From the NCBI RefSeq assembly GCF_024347595.1, contig NZ_AP025507.1, forward strand, positions 1,612,001 through 1,676,000: a DNA stretch of 64,000 bases, given 5' to 3'. Position numbers and translations under genes: made by a program. The notes beneath the pieces were generated by a model. It was not told the DNA's origin. It made no database searches and saw nothing but the letters and a program-made list of their open reading frames with translations. This DNA comes from Vibrio pomeroyi. Lineage in GTDB: Bacteria; Pseudomonadota; Gammaproteobacteria; Enterobacterales; Vibrionaceae. This document shows, piece after piece, positions 17,094-30,277 of this stretch. Positions within the stretch are counted from its first letter, which is position 1; each line of letters starts with the position of its first letter.

Positions 17094-17504
17094 TTATTCA
17101 GGTTGAGACGCCGATGCATAAACCACGAACTCGACCAGCATCTCTTCTCTTGCTAACCCTGCAACAACGACCGCTGCACGGTTTGGATAAGGTGCATTGA
17201 AGTATTCTCCGTATACGCTGTTTACCGTTTTTAGGTATTCACGGTCTGTCACGTAAATCAGAACTTGCAGCACAGAATCCATCGATTCGCCTGCACACTC
17301 CAACGTATGAACAAGGTTGTTAAAAGTCTGACGCGTTTGCGCTTCGATACCGCCTTCTACTACTGCGCCCGTTTCATCAATTGGAATCTGCGCGGTGTAT
17401 AGAGTGCCGTTATTTACGATTGCCCACTCTAGTGGTGCTTTTGAAGCAAAAAGAGCGGTTTTTACTGGGTGTTTTTTAGTTTGTGCGTTCACGATTCCAT
17501 CCAA
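17094..17504 (-). CDS. RidA-family protein
   Basis: 136 residues of the YjgF/YER057c/UK114 fold, with PNRAAVVVAGL and the C-terminal EEMLVEFVVYA strand. Proteins of this family deaminate reactive enamine/imine intermediates. The usual catalytic arginine seems to be in PNRAA. Its presence beside an aldehyde dehydrogenase suggests an amine-containing substrate. The start is uncertain: the ATG at 17504 has a weak ribosome site, while a GTG at 17492 has GGATGG just upstream. It is the promoter-proximal gene of the cluster, divergent from the LysR gene. Confidence 0.85.
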   Translation of the reverse strand: MDGIVNAQTKKHPVKTALFASKAPLEWAIVNNGTLYTAQIPIDETGAVVEGGIEAQTRQTFNNLVHTLECAGESMDSVLQVLIYVTDREYLKTVNSVYGEYFNAPYPNRAAVVVAGLAREEMLVEFVVYASASQPE

Positions 17505-17649
17505 CTTTGTAACAACTATGTTTCAAGATGGTTAAATACTGCACCTTGACGACTGATAAATCTAACGGTAAATTTTGTGCATTTGATAAATAAAATCTAT
17601 CACCTTTCAAAAAGTAAGGTATAGCAAGGGCTAGAGAAGGATCAGTGCC

Positions 17650-18537
17650 ATGAGTATTAAGCTACAACAGTTAAAACATTTTGTTTTAGTGGTCGAAGAA
17701 GGCGGATTTCGAGCAGCATCTCACCGAGCAAATCGCTCGCAAGCGGCACTTTCTACATCGATAAAAGAGTTGGAAAAAATACTCGGCCAACCACTGTTTG
17801 AAACAGGCAACAAATCCACGCTGACACCTTTTGGAGAAATATGCCTTCCAAAAATCATTCAGTTTCTTAATGTTTACAAAGCGTTAGACAATGACCTACG
17901 TGCAGCCGCGGCAGGACAACAAGGAAGAGTTCGAATAGCGAGCGTGCCATCGGTAGCCGCAAAATTAATCCCTAGTGTTTTAGGGGCTTTTTGTGAGCAG
18001 TACCCGAATGTAGAAGTGAGTTTGATTGATGATAATGCGGCTGGTGTGGAAGCAAGATTGCTCTCTGGAGAAGTGGATGTTGCCCTCGGAAATAGCTCCC
18101 ATTTAGAAGAAGAGAGCATCGATTTCACACCACTACTGTCCGATCCTATTGGTGTGGTCTGCCTCAGAGACAACCCTATCGCCTCTCAGTTAGAGGGAAT
18201 CGAATGGCAAACTTTGTTAAAACAACCCTTCATTCGCAACGGGACGTGTACCCTACTTGACCCAACCCCCGCACGAATGCTCAGCGAACAAGCGCTCTAT
18301 TCAGTGGAGAACATCACTTCGTTGTTTTCTGTATTAGAACTTGGGATAGGCGTAACCACGTTACCTAAACTGGCCTTCCCTACCAATGAGACTCGCTTGG
18401 TGTGGATTCCGTTGATTGACCCGCCGTTACAGCGCCAGATCGGTATTTTTAGATTGTCTGATCGGACGATTTCGCCACAAGCTCAAGCCTTCCACGACTT
18501 GTGTATTCAGTACCTAAGTTATGAAGAAGAGTTATAG
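17650..18537 (+). CDS. LysR-family regulator of the BCCT cluster
   Basis: 295 residues. N-terminal winged helix-turn-helix (residues about 1-60; FRAASHRANRSQAALSTSIKELE), followed by a periplasmic-binding-protein-type effector domain (about 90-290). The AAGGA ribosome site lies 8 bases before the ATG. It is divergent from the RidA gene, with 145 bases between them, the usual arrangement for a LysR protein that controls its neighbour. The effector is probably the cluster's substrate or an intermediate. Confidence 0.88.
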   Translation: MSIKLQQLKHFVLVVEEGGFRAASHRANRSQAALSTSIKELEKILGQPLFETGNKSTLTPFGEICLPKIIQFLNVYKALDNDLRAAAAGQQGRVRIASVPSVAAKLIPSVLGAFCEQYPNVEVSLIDDNAAGVEARLLSGEVDVALGNSSHLEEESIDFTPLLSDPIGVVCLRDNPIASQLEGIEWQTLLKQPFIRNGTCTLLDPTPARMLSEQALYSVENITSLFSVLELGIGVTTLPKLAFPTNETRLVWIPLIDPPLQRQIGIFRLSDRTISPQAQAFHDLCIQYLSYEEEL

Positions 18538-19349
18538 AGGGAATGTAACTGTGTTCTCTCTCTTATAAAGCCGAGATAGAGTCGCTAACAGAACCGTTAA
18601 CAGAAGAGCACATCAAGAAATTCCACCTCTAATCCCAATAATTTGACCTTATATTCAGAGCTTTTTGCCCTAAGCTTCAGATTTTTCCAAGCCCTTCAGC
18701 TCTTTACATCCATGTTTAGGGCTGAATTACTCCCATAATATTCATCTTAAGCGCCGATTTATTCGCTCCGTAATGCCTGAAAGACGTCAAAAATGACATC
18801 GTGACAAACTATTTTTAAAAATAATCACTTCCAGATAGAGAACGCCGTATAGATAAATCACTCAACAAACGAGTGCCTGTATCGCTGGCTAAAAGTGCCT
18901 TTCTCCCCTTGTCGGATAGCGTTAAACAATTAACTTAGAAATGAAGCTAAGTGTTTGAATAGTCTTAATTGATAAGATCGCAACTTGCCAAATTAACTCC
19001 TTTAGTTTTTATAAAAGACATCTATTTTTACTGAAAATAAAGCATCTAAAATTTTCATGAATAAAGTTATTGAATTATTACTTTCATAAATGAAAAACAC
19101 ATCTTTCAAAAATGGAATTATTGATGTCGATATTTGTCGTTTTGATCACATAATTTTAGGCGTAATTTATATTTTGTCGAAGCGATAACGAATTAGTTTA
19201 TGTCCGTTTCATTTCGTCAGGGAGATATAAAACCAGTAAGGGTTTTTCTTAAAAGCAAATCAAGTGTTATTAACAAGTGAAATGTAGTAACAAGTTAAAT
19301 TTAAACTGTGTTTTATATTAACTTACACTGTTTAACATAAGGTTTTATT
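18538..19349 (+). promoter_or_regulatory. Long AT-rich leader of the second ATP synthase operon
   Basis: About 810 bases without a gene. The last 400 are very AT-rich, as expected for a strongly controlled promoter and possibly H-NS binding. A weak CRP-like site (TGTCG-N6-TCACA) lies at 19135-19150. No ORF or structured RNA is evident. Confidence 0.35.
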
Positions 19350-20523
<1,174 letters not shown>

Positions 20524-20569
20524 TTAATAACTAAAAAATTAACTAACAAATTATTTATCGGAGATACAA

Positions 20570-20806
20570 ATGGATATCGTAAGCGCAGTTTTATATGTAG
20601 CAGGTGCATTACTGATCGGTTTAGGTGCAGCGGGTGCGGCATCTGGTATTGGTAACTTAGCAGGTAAATACCTTGAAGGTGTTGCTCGTCAACCGGATCT
20701 TACTCCAATGCTTCGTACTCAATTCTTCATCATGATGGGCCTTGTGGATGCTGTACCGATGATCGGTGTTGGTATCGGTCTATACATCATCTTTGCCGTG
20801 GCTTAA
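20570..20806 (+). CDS. atpE: F-type ATP synthase subunit c
   Basis: 78 residues forming a helical hairpin. The proton carrier is Asp60 in [12 protein letters not shown], and the loop ARQPDL is intact. The pattern around the carboxylate is that of a proton-binding c subunit; the sodium-binding residues (Gln, Glu-Ser/Thr) are absent. An AGGAG-like site (CGGAG) precedes the ATG. Confidence 0.95.
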   Translation: MDIVSAVLYVAGALLIGLGAAGAASGIGNLAGKYLEGVARQPDLTPMLRTQFFIMMGLVDAVPMIGVGIGLYIIFAVA

Positions 20807-20861
20807 TTAAATAGCTTTGAAAAGATCGATTTGTAAATAATCAAGATTTAGCGAGGAAGGT

Positions 20862-21332
20862 ATGAACTTAAATGCAAGCATGTTTGGACAAGCAATATCA
20901 TTCGTGATTTTTGTTTGGCTGTGCATGAAATATGTATGGCCCCCTCTCACCGCAATGTTAGACGAGCGCCAAAAAGAGATCGCTGATGGTTTACGCCACT
21001 CAGAGAATGCTGCGAAAGAGCTAGAACTAGCGAAATCGAATGGCGCACAACTCGTCGAAGATGCAAAAAGAAACGTGACTGAACTGATTGAACAAGGCAA
21101 AAAGCGCCGCAACGAAATCATCAGCTTAGCTCACGAAGAAGCCGAGCAAGAGAAGGCACGCATCTTAGAACAAGGTAGAGCTGAACTCGAAGGCGAACGT
21201 CAAAAGTTACGCCGTGAGCTTCAGGCGGACATGGCAGACGCTGTTATTCAAAGTGCACAAAAACTGATTAGCAAAAACCTAGATTCTGAAACGAACCGAG
21301 CGTTAGTTGATCAATTGATTAGCGAACTCTAA
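20862..21332 (+). CDS. atpF: F-type ATP synthase subunit b
   Basis: 156 residues, the usual length. One N-terminal membrane helix (about 5-25) followed by a long charged helix that forms the peripheral stalk. Begins [28 protein letters not shown] ribosome site precedes the ATG. Confidence 0.95.
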   Translation: MNLNASMFGQAISFVIFVWLCMKYVWPPLTAMLDERQKEIADGLRHSENAAKELELAKSNGAQLVEDAKRNVTELIEQGKKRRNEIISLAHEEAEQEKARILEQGRAELEGERQKLRRELQADMADAVIQSAQKLISKNLDSETNRALVDQLISEL

Positions 21333-21343
21333 ACGGAGGCAAT

Positions 21344-21892
21344 ATGTCAGATTACACCAATATTGCTCATCCCTACGCTAAAGCATCGTTCGACTTTGCT
21401 TTAGGTGAAAACAAGTTGCAAGAGTGGCACTCAATGCTGTTGATTCTTGTGACGGTAGCGGAAGAAGAAACAATCGCTAAGCAGATCTCTTCAGCAGAAG
21501 GCTCTCGCACTGACTCTGAAGAACTGGCCAATCTCTTCATTCATATTTGCCAAGGGCTCGTTGATGACCACGTCATTAATCTCGTTCGAGTCTTGGCTGA
21601 GAATGGCCGTCTTGCAGTGATAAGAGACCTGTTTAACTTGTTCAGCGATCTAAAGGACGAACATGAACGTGTAATTCCTGTCACTGTCACCAGTTCAGAA
21701 TTGCTTACACAAGATCAGGTTATCTCCCTAACGGCTGCACTTGAGAAGAAATTAGAGCGTCAAGTTGAAATGGAACAGGTTATTGATGACACGCTGGTTG
21801 GTGGGATTGTTATCAAAGCGGGTGAAACCGTTATCGATGGTTCTCTAAATACATCAATTAACCGATTAGCTAATCAGCTTCACGCGAGATAG
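21344..21892 (+). CDS. atpH: F-type ATP synthase subunit delta
   Basis: 182 residues, close to the usual 177. Soluble helical N-terminal domain and the conserved C-terminal region [20 protein letters not shown]. It links the peripheral stalk to the alpha subunits. Starts 11 bases after atpF. Confidence 0.93.
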   Translation: MSDYTNIAHPYAKASFDFALGENKLQEWHSMLLILVTVAEEETIAKQISSAEGSRTDSEELANLFIHICQGLVDDHVINLVRVLAENGRLAVIRDLFNLFSDLKDEHERVIPVTVTSSELLTQDQVISLTAALEKKLERQVEMEQVIDDTLVGGIVIKAGETVIDGSLNTSINRLANQLHAR

Positions 21893-21901
21893 GTAACAAT
21901 T

Positions 21902-23443
21902 ATGCAATTAAATTCTAATGAAATCAGCGATCTAATCAAAAATCGCATCGCGAAGTTTAATGTGAGCACCGAAGCTCGCAATGAAGGCACGATCGTATCG
22001 GTTCGTGACGGTATCATCACCATTAATGGCCTAGCGGATGTGATGCAAGGTGAGATGATTGAGCTACCGGGCGCCAAGTACGCACTCGCACTTAACCTAG
22101 ATACCCACTCAGTCGGCGCCGTTGTTATGGGCCCCTACACTGATCTATCTGAAGGTATGAAAGTAAAAGGTACGGGTCGTATCTTGGAAGTACCGGTAGG
22201 TAACGGCCTACTTGGTCGCGTAGTGAACACACTAGGCGAACCCATCGATGGTAAAGGCCCAGTAAGCTGTGACCGACTTGACCCAGTAGAAGTGATTGCA
22301 CCGGGTGTAATCGAACGTAAGTCAGTCGATCAGCCAATTCAAACCGGCTACAAAGCGGTAGACACCATGGTGCCAATCGGTCGTGGTCAACGTGAACTTA
22401 TCATCGGTGACCGTCAGACAGGTAAAACAGCGCTCGCTATCGATGCCATCATCAACCAAAAAGACTCTGGCATTAAATGTGTTTATGTTGCGATTGGCCA
22501 AAAAGCGTCAACCATCGCTAACGTGGTTCGTAAACTCGAAGACCACGATGCACTTAAAAATACCATCGTTGTTGTGGCGTCAGCATCAGAATCAGCAGCG
22601 CTTCAATACCTAGCCCCTTATGCGGGTTGCACCATGGGTGAATATTTCCGTGACCGCGGCGAAGACGCACTGATCATTTACGATGACCTATCAAAACAAG
22701 CGGTTGCTTACCGTCAAATCTCATTGCTATTGAAACGCCCACCGGGTCGTGAAGCCTTCCCTGGCGACGTATTTTACCTTCACTCACGCCTTCTAGAACG
22801 TGCAGCACGAGTGAACGCAGAGTATGTAGAGAAGTTCACTAACGGTGAAGTGAAAGGCCAAACAGGCTCATTAACCGCGCTGCCTATCATTGAAACCCAA
22901 GCGGGTGACGTGTCTGCGTTTGTACCAACCAACGTAATCTCAATCACCGATGGTCAGGTTTTCCTTCAAACCCAACTATTCAACTCAGGCTTACGTCCTG
23001 CTGTTGACCCAGGTATCTCGGTATCTCGTGTGGGTGGTGCTGCGCAGTGCAAGATCATCAAGAAATTGTCGGGTGGTATCCGTACTTCACTGGCTCAATA
23101 CCGTGAGCTAGCCGCGTTTGCTCAGTTCTCTTCTGACCTAGATGAGATGACTCGTAAACAGCTTGACCATGGTGAGCGTGTAACTGAACTGATGAAGCAA
23201 AAACAATACTCTCCGATGTCTGTCGCTGAGCAAGCAACGGTTATCTACGCAGCAGAAAAAGGCTATTTGGCTGACGTAGAGTTACACAAAGTAGCGCGTT
23301 TCGAAGAAGAGTTAATTGCTTATGCACAAGCTCAGAACCCAGAGTTGTTCGACACCATCAATGCGAACGGTGACTACAACGATGAGATCGACAGTGCACT
23401 TGCAAAACTGCTTGGTGACTTTGTAGCGTTGAAAGCTTGGTAA
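21902..23443 (+). CDS. atpA: F-type ATP synthase subunit alpha
   Basis: 513 residues, the same length as the E. coli protein. The P-loop GDRQTGKTA and the arginine-finger segment [10 protein letters not shown] are present. It forms the non-catalytic nucleotide sites of the F1 hexamer. Divergence from housekeeping AtpA is concentrated outside these motifs. Starts 9 bases after atpH. Confidence 0.96.
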   Translation: MQLNSNEISDLIKNRIAKFNVSTEARNEGTIVSVRDGIITINGLADVMQGEMIELPGAKYALALNLDTHSVGAVVMGPYTDLSEGMKVKGTGRILEVPVGNGLLGRVVNTLGEPIDGKGPVSCDRLDPVEVIAPGVIERKSVDQPIQTGYKAVDTMVPIGRGQRELIIGDRQTGKTALAIDAIINQKDSGIKCVYVAIGQKASTIANVVRKLEDHDALKNTIVVVASASESAALQYLAPYAGCTMGEYFRDRGEDALIIYDDLSKQAVAYRQISLLLKRPPGREAFPGDVFYLHSRLLERAARVNAEYVEKFTNGEVKGQTGSLTALPIIETQAGDVSAFVPTNVISITDGQVFLQTQLFNSGLRPAVDPGISVSRVGGAAQCKIIKKLSGGIRTSLAQYRELAAFAQFSSDLDEMTRKQLDHGERVTELMKQKQYSPMSVAEQATVIYAAEKGYLADVELHKVARFEEELIAYAQAQNPELFDTINANGDYNDEIDSALAKLLGDFVALKAW

Positions 23444-23490
23444 ACGCTCCGGTTTGTTGGCTGGAAATCAAAACAAATTAGGAGCAGATA

Positions 23491-25789
<2,299 letters not shown>

Positions 25790-25803
25790 AAGGTAGGTGC
25801 ATC

Positions 25804-26247
25804 ATGGCTATTGGAGTTACAGACAATACATTTCAACTTAATATCGTAAGTGCGGAAGGTACACTGTTTTCAGGGCCGGCACATGCCCTAGCTATCTCCG
25901 GTGCAGACGGTGAACTGGGGATTCGCCCAGGTCACTCCCCTCTTCTGAGTAAGATAAAACCGGGTGTGTCCGTGTTCGTTACCGACCTTAAAGCCGAGGA
26001 GCAAGTGCTTTACATCTCTGGTGGTATGGTCGAAGTGCAACCGGATGTGGTCACCGTGTTAGCCGATACGGCCTTGCATGGTAAGGACATTGACCGCGCT
26101 CGTGCAGAAGAAGCGAAATACGCTGCCCTAGAGAACATCAACAAGGGCAATGTCGACATCAATTTTGCACAAGCTCAACTGGAACTGGCAAAAGCCGTCG
26201 CTCAGCTTCGTGCATCAGAATTAACGTCTTCTCGCACTCGTCACTGA
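25804..26247 (+). CDS. atpC: F-type ATP synthase subunit epsilon
   Basis: 147 residues: N-terminal beta-sandwich (FQLNIVSAEG, GELGIRPGHSPLL) and a C-terminal two-helix domain that can inhibit ATP hydrolysis. It closes the nine-gene operon, whose order (IBEFHAGDC) is the standard one. Confidence 0.94.
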   Translation: MAIGVTDNTFQLNIVSAEGTLFSGPAHALAISGADGELGIRPGHSPLLSKIKPGVSVFVTDLKAEEQVLYISGGMVEVQPDVVTVLADTALHGKDIDRARAEEAKYAALENINKGNVDINFAQAQLELAKAVAQLRASELTSSRTRH

Positions 26248-26296
26248 GAATAGAGCTTAGATGCTGCTACTAGATGCTTAGTGTTTGATGTGTAAA

Positions 26297-26335
26297 TAGT
26301 CTACCCACTTAAAAACCGTTTAAGTGGGTAGACTA
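26297..26335. terminator. Perfect 17-bp hairpin after atpC
   Basis: TAGTCTACCCACTTAAA pairs without mismatch with TTTAAGTGGGTAGACTA around a five-base loop. It lies 50 bases after atpC and 83 before the convergent nitrilase gene. No T run follows on either strand, so it may protect 3' ends or be a protein site rather than a classical terminator. Confidence 0.6.
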
Positions 26336-26417
26336 CATCAATAACCCTTACTTCTCTTTCAACTTCCCCGCCCTTTTAACCGTTCCAATACACCCTTTTT
26401 CGCCAGCGCTTACAGCA

Positions 26418-27380
26418 TTACTTCTCTGCAAAACGTGCTTGGTGTGGGCCCAATTCATGACCTAGCGGTTGTGTGAGCGAATGATATAGCTCCGGCTTAC
26501 GACCTCGAATCCAGCGCCTTCCGGTACACATCTCCAACTCTTCGGCTTTTAGCTCTGCAATTACCATGTCGTTATCAACGCTGTCTGTCTCTGTAATAAT
26601 TTCTCCATAAGGGCTTAGGATCATCGCATTGCCTGTTCTAACTTCATCCATATCCACACCAACGCCATTACTAAACACCACAAACATACCGTTGTCGTGC
26701 GCTCTTGCCGGTAACCAACGCATTAGCCATTCACGGCCATTCTTACCCTGCATTTCAGCGCGAATCGCTTCCGGGTTTTCATCTCGGTTAAACCATAACT
26801 CTGGGTCGATTCGTTTCATGGCATTTGGGCTACGTGATTGGCAACCGCCCGTCTGATGCGGTGCAATCAGAATATCGGCGCCTTTCAACGCGGTGATTCG
26901 TACATTCTCAACTAAGTTGTTATCCCAACAAATCAAAATACCGACTTTGCAACCATGAGGTGTATCGAACACCGTGTATTGGTCGCCACTGCTCATGTAT
27001 GGGCTAACGAAAGTGTGCAGCTTTCGATGTTTCTGTACTTCACCATTGGGCATGGCAAATACATAGGTGTTGTATAGCTCGCCATCGCAGCCCTTCTCTA
27101 TCAAACCTGCGCCAACGCTCATGCCAAATTGTGTCGCTAGCGAAACGAGCTTTTGAGTCGACTCGCCGCTTGGTACAGGTTCCGCGAGTGCTTCTATCTC
27201 GCATCGCGACAGTGCAGACACATGCCAATAACCTGTAATGCACATTTCTGGGAAGCTGATGATCTCCACATCGCTCTCCGCAGCTTGTTGAACGTATTGC
27301 TCAATCACCGACAAGTTATACGCCTTGTCGCCTGCATGATGGTTAAACTGAACCGACGCTACTTTGATGTCTCTTTTCAT
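26418..27380 (-). CDS. Nitrilase-superfamily carbon-nitrogen hydrolase
   Basis: 320 residues with the catalytic triad Glu45 (FPEMCITGY), Lys120 (HRKLH) and Cys151 (ICWDNN). It hydrolyses an amide, or less likely a nitrile or carbamoyl group, in the cytoplasm. The start at 27380 has GAGGA 6 bases upstream. Divergent from a LysR gene 106 bases away that probably controls it. The substrate is not apparent. Confidence 0.87.
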   Translation of the reverse strand: MKRDIKVASVQFNHHAGDKAYNLSVIEQYVQQAAESDVEIISFPEMCITGYWHVSALSRCEIEALAEPVPSGESTQKLVSLATQFGMSVGAGLIEKGCDGELYNTYVFAMPNGEVQKHRKLHTFVSPYMSSGDQYTVFDTPHGCKVGILICWDNNLVENVRITALKGADILIAPHQTGGCQSRSPNAMKRIDPELWFNRDENPEAIRAEMQGKNGREWLMRWLPARAHDNGMFVVFSNGVGVDMDEVRTGNAMILSPYGEIITETDSVDNDMVIAELKAEELEMCTGRRWIRGRKPELYHSLTQPLGHELGPHQARFAEK

Positions 27381-27486
27381 TATTTGTCCTCAAATTCCGC
27401 TTTATCTGATTTGGTATGAACTCAGTATAAAAAATCGATTCAATTCCATATAATGAAAGATATTCTCAATTCAATGAGCATTTGGA

Positions 27487-28374
27487 ATGGAATTTGATTT
27501 ACTGAAGGCGTTTTGTCAGTTAGCTAAATCGGGCAATTATCGCTTGGCATCAGAGCAGCTTTACATCACTCAATCGGCGCTCACCAAAAAGATTCAGCGA
27601 TTAGAATCCAATATAGGAGCAAGTCTGTTTTCTCGTGGCAGGAACGGCGCAGAGCTGACGTATGCAGGCAAAACCTTACTACCTGAAGCCCAACGCTTAG
27701 TTCATTCAATGCAAGCGTTTGAGCAACTTTCAGGCTCTGTAGTGAATGGAACTCAGGGACATTTGAACATTGGTTTTGGTGTGTCTACATACCATGAAGC
27801 ACCTAAGCTGGTTGCCGCTTATAAACAACAGTACCCAGACGTTCACATCACCTTGAATGACACGCCCTCCAAGCAGCAGACGGATGAGCTATTGAGCCAC
27901 GAACTCGATATCAGCTTCAATCGAATACCCACTTCGTCAGTTCTAAATAGCCTAACGCTGTTCAATGATTCCCTTGTGATAGCCATTCACAAAGATCTTC
28001 TCAAGCAAGCGCCAAACAAAGATCAGGTTATCTCTGAATTACCTAAGTGGCCTTATCTAAAGCTCGCTCAACACCGCGGCCCCGGACTGGACAAGCAGAT
28101 CCAACAATATTGTCTCGCCAATAATATCGACCTATCCAAGACACAAGAAGCCGACGACATTCTTACCCTGCTGGCGTTAGTATCAGCCAATATCGGCTTC
28201 ACCATAGTACCGAGCAGCGCGCAGTACATTAGCAACACCAAGGTTGAGTTCATTCCATTAGAAGGCAAGCACACCACTTGGCCTATCGGATTGATATGGA
28301 ATGGAGAGAGTGAAAATCCACTCAGGGATAGGTTCGTCGAATTTGTGGTTCAGCAGGTAGGAAGCAGCTTGTAA
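27487..28374 (+). CDS. LysR-family transcriptional regulator
   Basis: 295 residues: N-terminal winged helix (MEFDLLKAFCQLAKSGNYRLASEQLYITQSA...) and a LysR effector-binding domain from about residue 90. Likely regulator of the divergent nitrilase-family gene. The ribosome site before the ATG is weak (TTGGA). Confidence 0.87.
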   Translation: MEFDLLKAFCQLAKSGNYRLASEQLYITQSALTKKIQRLESNIGASLFSRGRNGAELTYAGKTLLPEAQRLVHSMQAFEQLSGSVVNGTQGHLNIGFGVSTYHEAPKLVAAYKQQYPDVHITLNDTPSKQQTDELLSHELDISFNRIPTSSVLNSLTLFNDSLVIAIHKDLLKQAPNKDQVISELPKWPYLKLAQHRGPGLDKQIQQYCLANNIDLSKTQEADDILTLLALVSANIGFTIVPSSAQYISNTKVEFIPLEGKHTTWPIGLIWNGESENPLRDRFVEFVVQQVGSSL

Positions 28375-28386
28375 GTCAGCGATGGC

Positions 28387-28442
28387 TTTAAGTGTTTAAG
28401 TGTTTAAGTGTTTAAGTGTTTAAGTGTTTAAGTGTTTAAGTG
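28387..28442. repeat. Octanucleotide tandem repeat, seven copies
   Basis: Seven perfect copies of TTTAAGTG begin 12 bases after the stop codon of the LysR gene. Array length is likely to vary between strains by slippage. It lies outside coding sequence. Confidence 0.9.
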
Positions 28443-28465
28443 CGGTGGCATACATGGTGACAAGG

Positions 28466-28496
28466 GCAATATAAAGCGCACTGCACTTTATATTGC
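28466..28496. terminator. Hairpin between convergent genes
   Basis: An 11-bp perfect stem GCAATATAAAG/CTTTATATTGC with a 9-base loop, between the LysR gene and the convergent hydrolase gene. Probably a shared transcript end; no strong T run. Confidence 0.5.
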
Positions 28497-28539
28497 ATAC
28501 TCGACATGAAAAGCGACTTAGGCAGATCACTATTAAAAA

Positions 28540-29256
28540 TTACAGCTGACTGGTCTCAAACCAATTACGAATATGCTGCGCAACGATCTTAGGCTGCTCC
28601 ATTGTCGATAAGTGTCCGCAATCAGGAATAACATGAAGCGATACCTGCTTGATGTGTTTTGCCATTAACAGGTGATTATCGATTGGACATAACAGATCAT
28701 CTTTGCCAGTAATGAGCAAAGTAGGAACCTGAATATCGGCCAGCAGCGGTCTCGCGTCAGGACGAGTCGCCAATGCCTGAGCGTGAGCTTCAAACCGTTC
28801 AACGCCAATATTGTTCGCCATTTGTGTGATTCTTTGAGTCAGCTCTTGATTCGCTAGCTGGTTCAGATGGATAAGCACTGGCATTAGAATGTCAGGCGTT
28901 ATTGACTCAAACTCCCCTGCTTTTGCTTTATCAACCAAGGCGTTTCTCTTCTCTGACACTTCTGGCTTTTCATCTGCAGAATTGGTGTCCATTAAGATCA
29001 AGCCTTTCACACGTTGTGGCGCTTGTCGAAAGACTTCAAACGCGAGAATGCCGCCCATAGATAAGCCGCCAAGCACGAAACTTTCCGGGGCGTTATCTAG
29101 CACTTTACTCGCCAAGGCTTGCATGGATGTGTCGGCTCCCAAGTCACAAGTAAAAGGAGCCACCCAATCGGGCAGCTCTTTATTGACGTCTTGAAACAAC
29201 GCTTCATCACATAACAAACCAGGTAACCATAGCAGTGGTACTTCTGGTTTCATCAT
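28540..29256 (-). CDS. Alpha/beta hydrolase
   Basis: 238 residues. The LPGLLCDEALF oxyanion segment, the nucleophile elbow GLSMGG (Ser66), an aspartate in TGKDDLLCP and a histidine in CGHLSTME complete the triad. No signal peptide, so cytoplasmic. The ATG overlaps the stop of the cupin gene (TAATG), which shows tight coupling as the last gene of the HisD-like operon. Probably cleaves an ester, lactone or C-C bond in that pathway. Confidence 0.82.
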   Translation of the reverse strand: MMKPEVPLLWLPGLLCDEALFQDVNKELPDWVAPFTCDLGADTSMQALASKVLDNAPESFVLGGLSMGGILAFEVFRQAPQRVKGLILMDTNSADEKPEVSEKRNALVDKAKAGEFESITPDILMPVLIHLNQLANQELTQRITQMANNIGVERFEAHAQALATRPDARPLLADIQVPTLLITGKDDLLCPIDNHLLMAKHIKQVSLHVIPDCGHLSTMEQPKIVAQHIRNWFETSQL

Positions 29257-30260
29257 TAATTGTCCTGCAGTGTTTGTGGTTGGTCAGAACCCAATACCAC
29301 GTAAGTGAAGCTGGTGCCTCTTAGGTTCTCAAGGCTGTACGATGCGCCTGCGGGTACACTAAATACGTCGCCAGTGGTCAGGACGACTTGCGCTTGCTCG
29401 CCGTCTTGAACGATGTTTAATAATGTATCGCCTTCGAAGTTAATCAACACCTGCTTTTCGTCACGTTGATGAACAGGGATGCTCGCACCTTCCGTTAACT
29501 CGTACGCCATGATACTCACGTCATCAACGCTTTTAACTTGGAAGTCGTAGCTCGCAGATGGGTGACCCGTTAATGCAAACTGTTTAACGCCAGGCTTGTC
29601 AAAATCACCTGAGATTTCTCGGTAATCCTTTTTCAATGCGACGAAAGGCATCATCTGCTCAGCCGTATACGTATCGAACTTGCTCAGCTCTTCTTCCGAT
29701 AACAGTGGCATCAGATCAGATTGATTTGGCACTGCATCGCCGTCAATCGTATCAACCAATGTGCCGTCTGCTTTTAGGTATAAACCATAGCCTTGGCTGT
29801 CTGTAATCACGCTAGGGTGCCAAACCACGCCACCGCCAGAGTTATCACCACCTAACACGGAGTACATAAAGCCGTAATCACGCCCTACAACCTCAAAACC
29901 TCGGAACAGGTTAGTAGGAATCGAGATAACATCGCCGTGCGACAACACTGCTTCGTGTTCACCTTCGTTACCCCAATAGAATCTAAACTGACCTTTGAAG
30001 ACGACGAATAGCTCAGCAGTATGGTGAGAGTGCAGAGAGTTCTTGATCCCTGGAGGCTGACCAGCTGCACCAATGTTAAAACCAGCAGTTTCACGGATAT
30101 GAACATGTTGGCGGCTGCTTTCAGCGACACCAGCACCAATGATGCAGAAGTTGTCTTTTAGATCGCTTCCTGGCGTACGTGCATCAATGAAAGCACTCGT
30201 TCCGGGGATAAGCTCCATGTAACGAACGAGATTGTTATTTATTTTATTTTGTAGGGTCAT
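29256..30260 (-). CDS. Double-cupin protein
   Basis: 334 residues with two cupin domains. The first (about 75-150) has a full metal site: HSHHTAELFVVFKGQFRF supplies two histidines and a glutamate. The second (about 245-325) is weaker (PVHQRDEKQVLINFEGD). Cupins of this kind are dioxygenases, isomerases or binding proteins; the reaction cannot be read from the sequence. It lies between the SDR and hydrolase genes in one operon. Confidence 0.8.
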   Translation of the reverse strand: MTLQNKINNNLVRYMELIPGTSAFIDARTPGSDLKDNFCIIGAGVAESSRQHVHIRETAGFNIGAAGQPPGIKNSLHSHHTAELFVVFKGQFRFYWGNEGEHEAVLSHGDVISIPTNLFRGFEVVGRDYGFMYSVLGGDNSGGGVVWHPSVITDSQGYGLYLKADGTLVDTIDGDAVPNQSDLMPLLSEEELSKFDTYTAEQMMPFVALKKDYREISGDFDKPGVKQFALTGHPSASYDFQVKSVDDVSIMAYELTEGASIPVHQRDEKQVLINFEGDTLLNIVQDGEQAQVVLTTGDVFSVPAGASYSLENLRGTSFTYVVLGSDQPQTLQDN

Positions 30261-30277
30261 TCTAAATTCCTTCTTAC

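Noticed and set aside
28387..28442. Phase-variable coding repeat
   Set aside because: The octamer array starts after the LysR stop codon, so copy-number change would not shift a reading frame.
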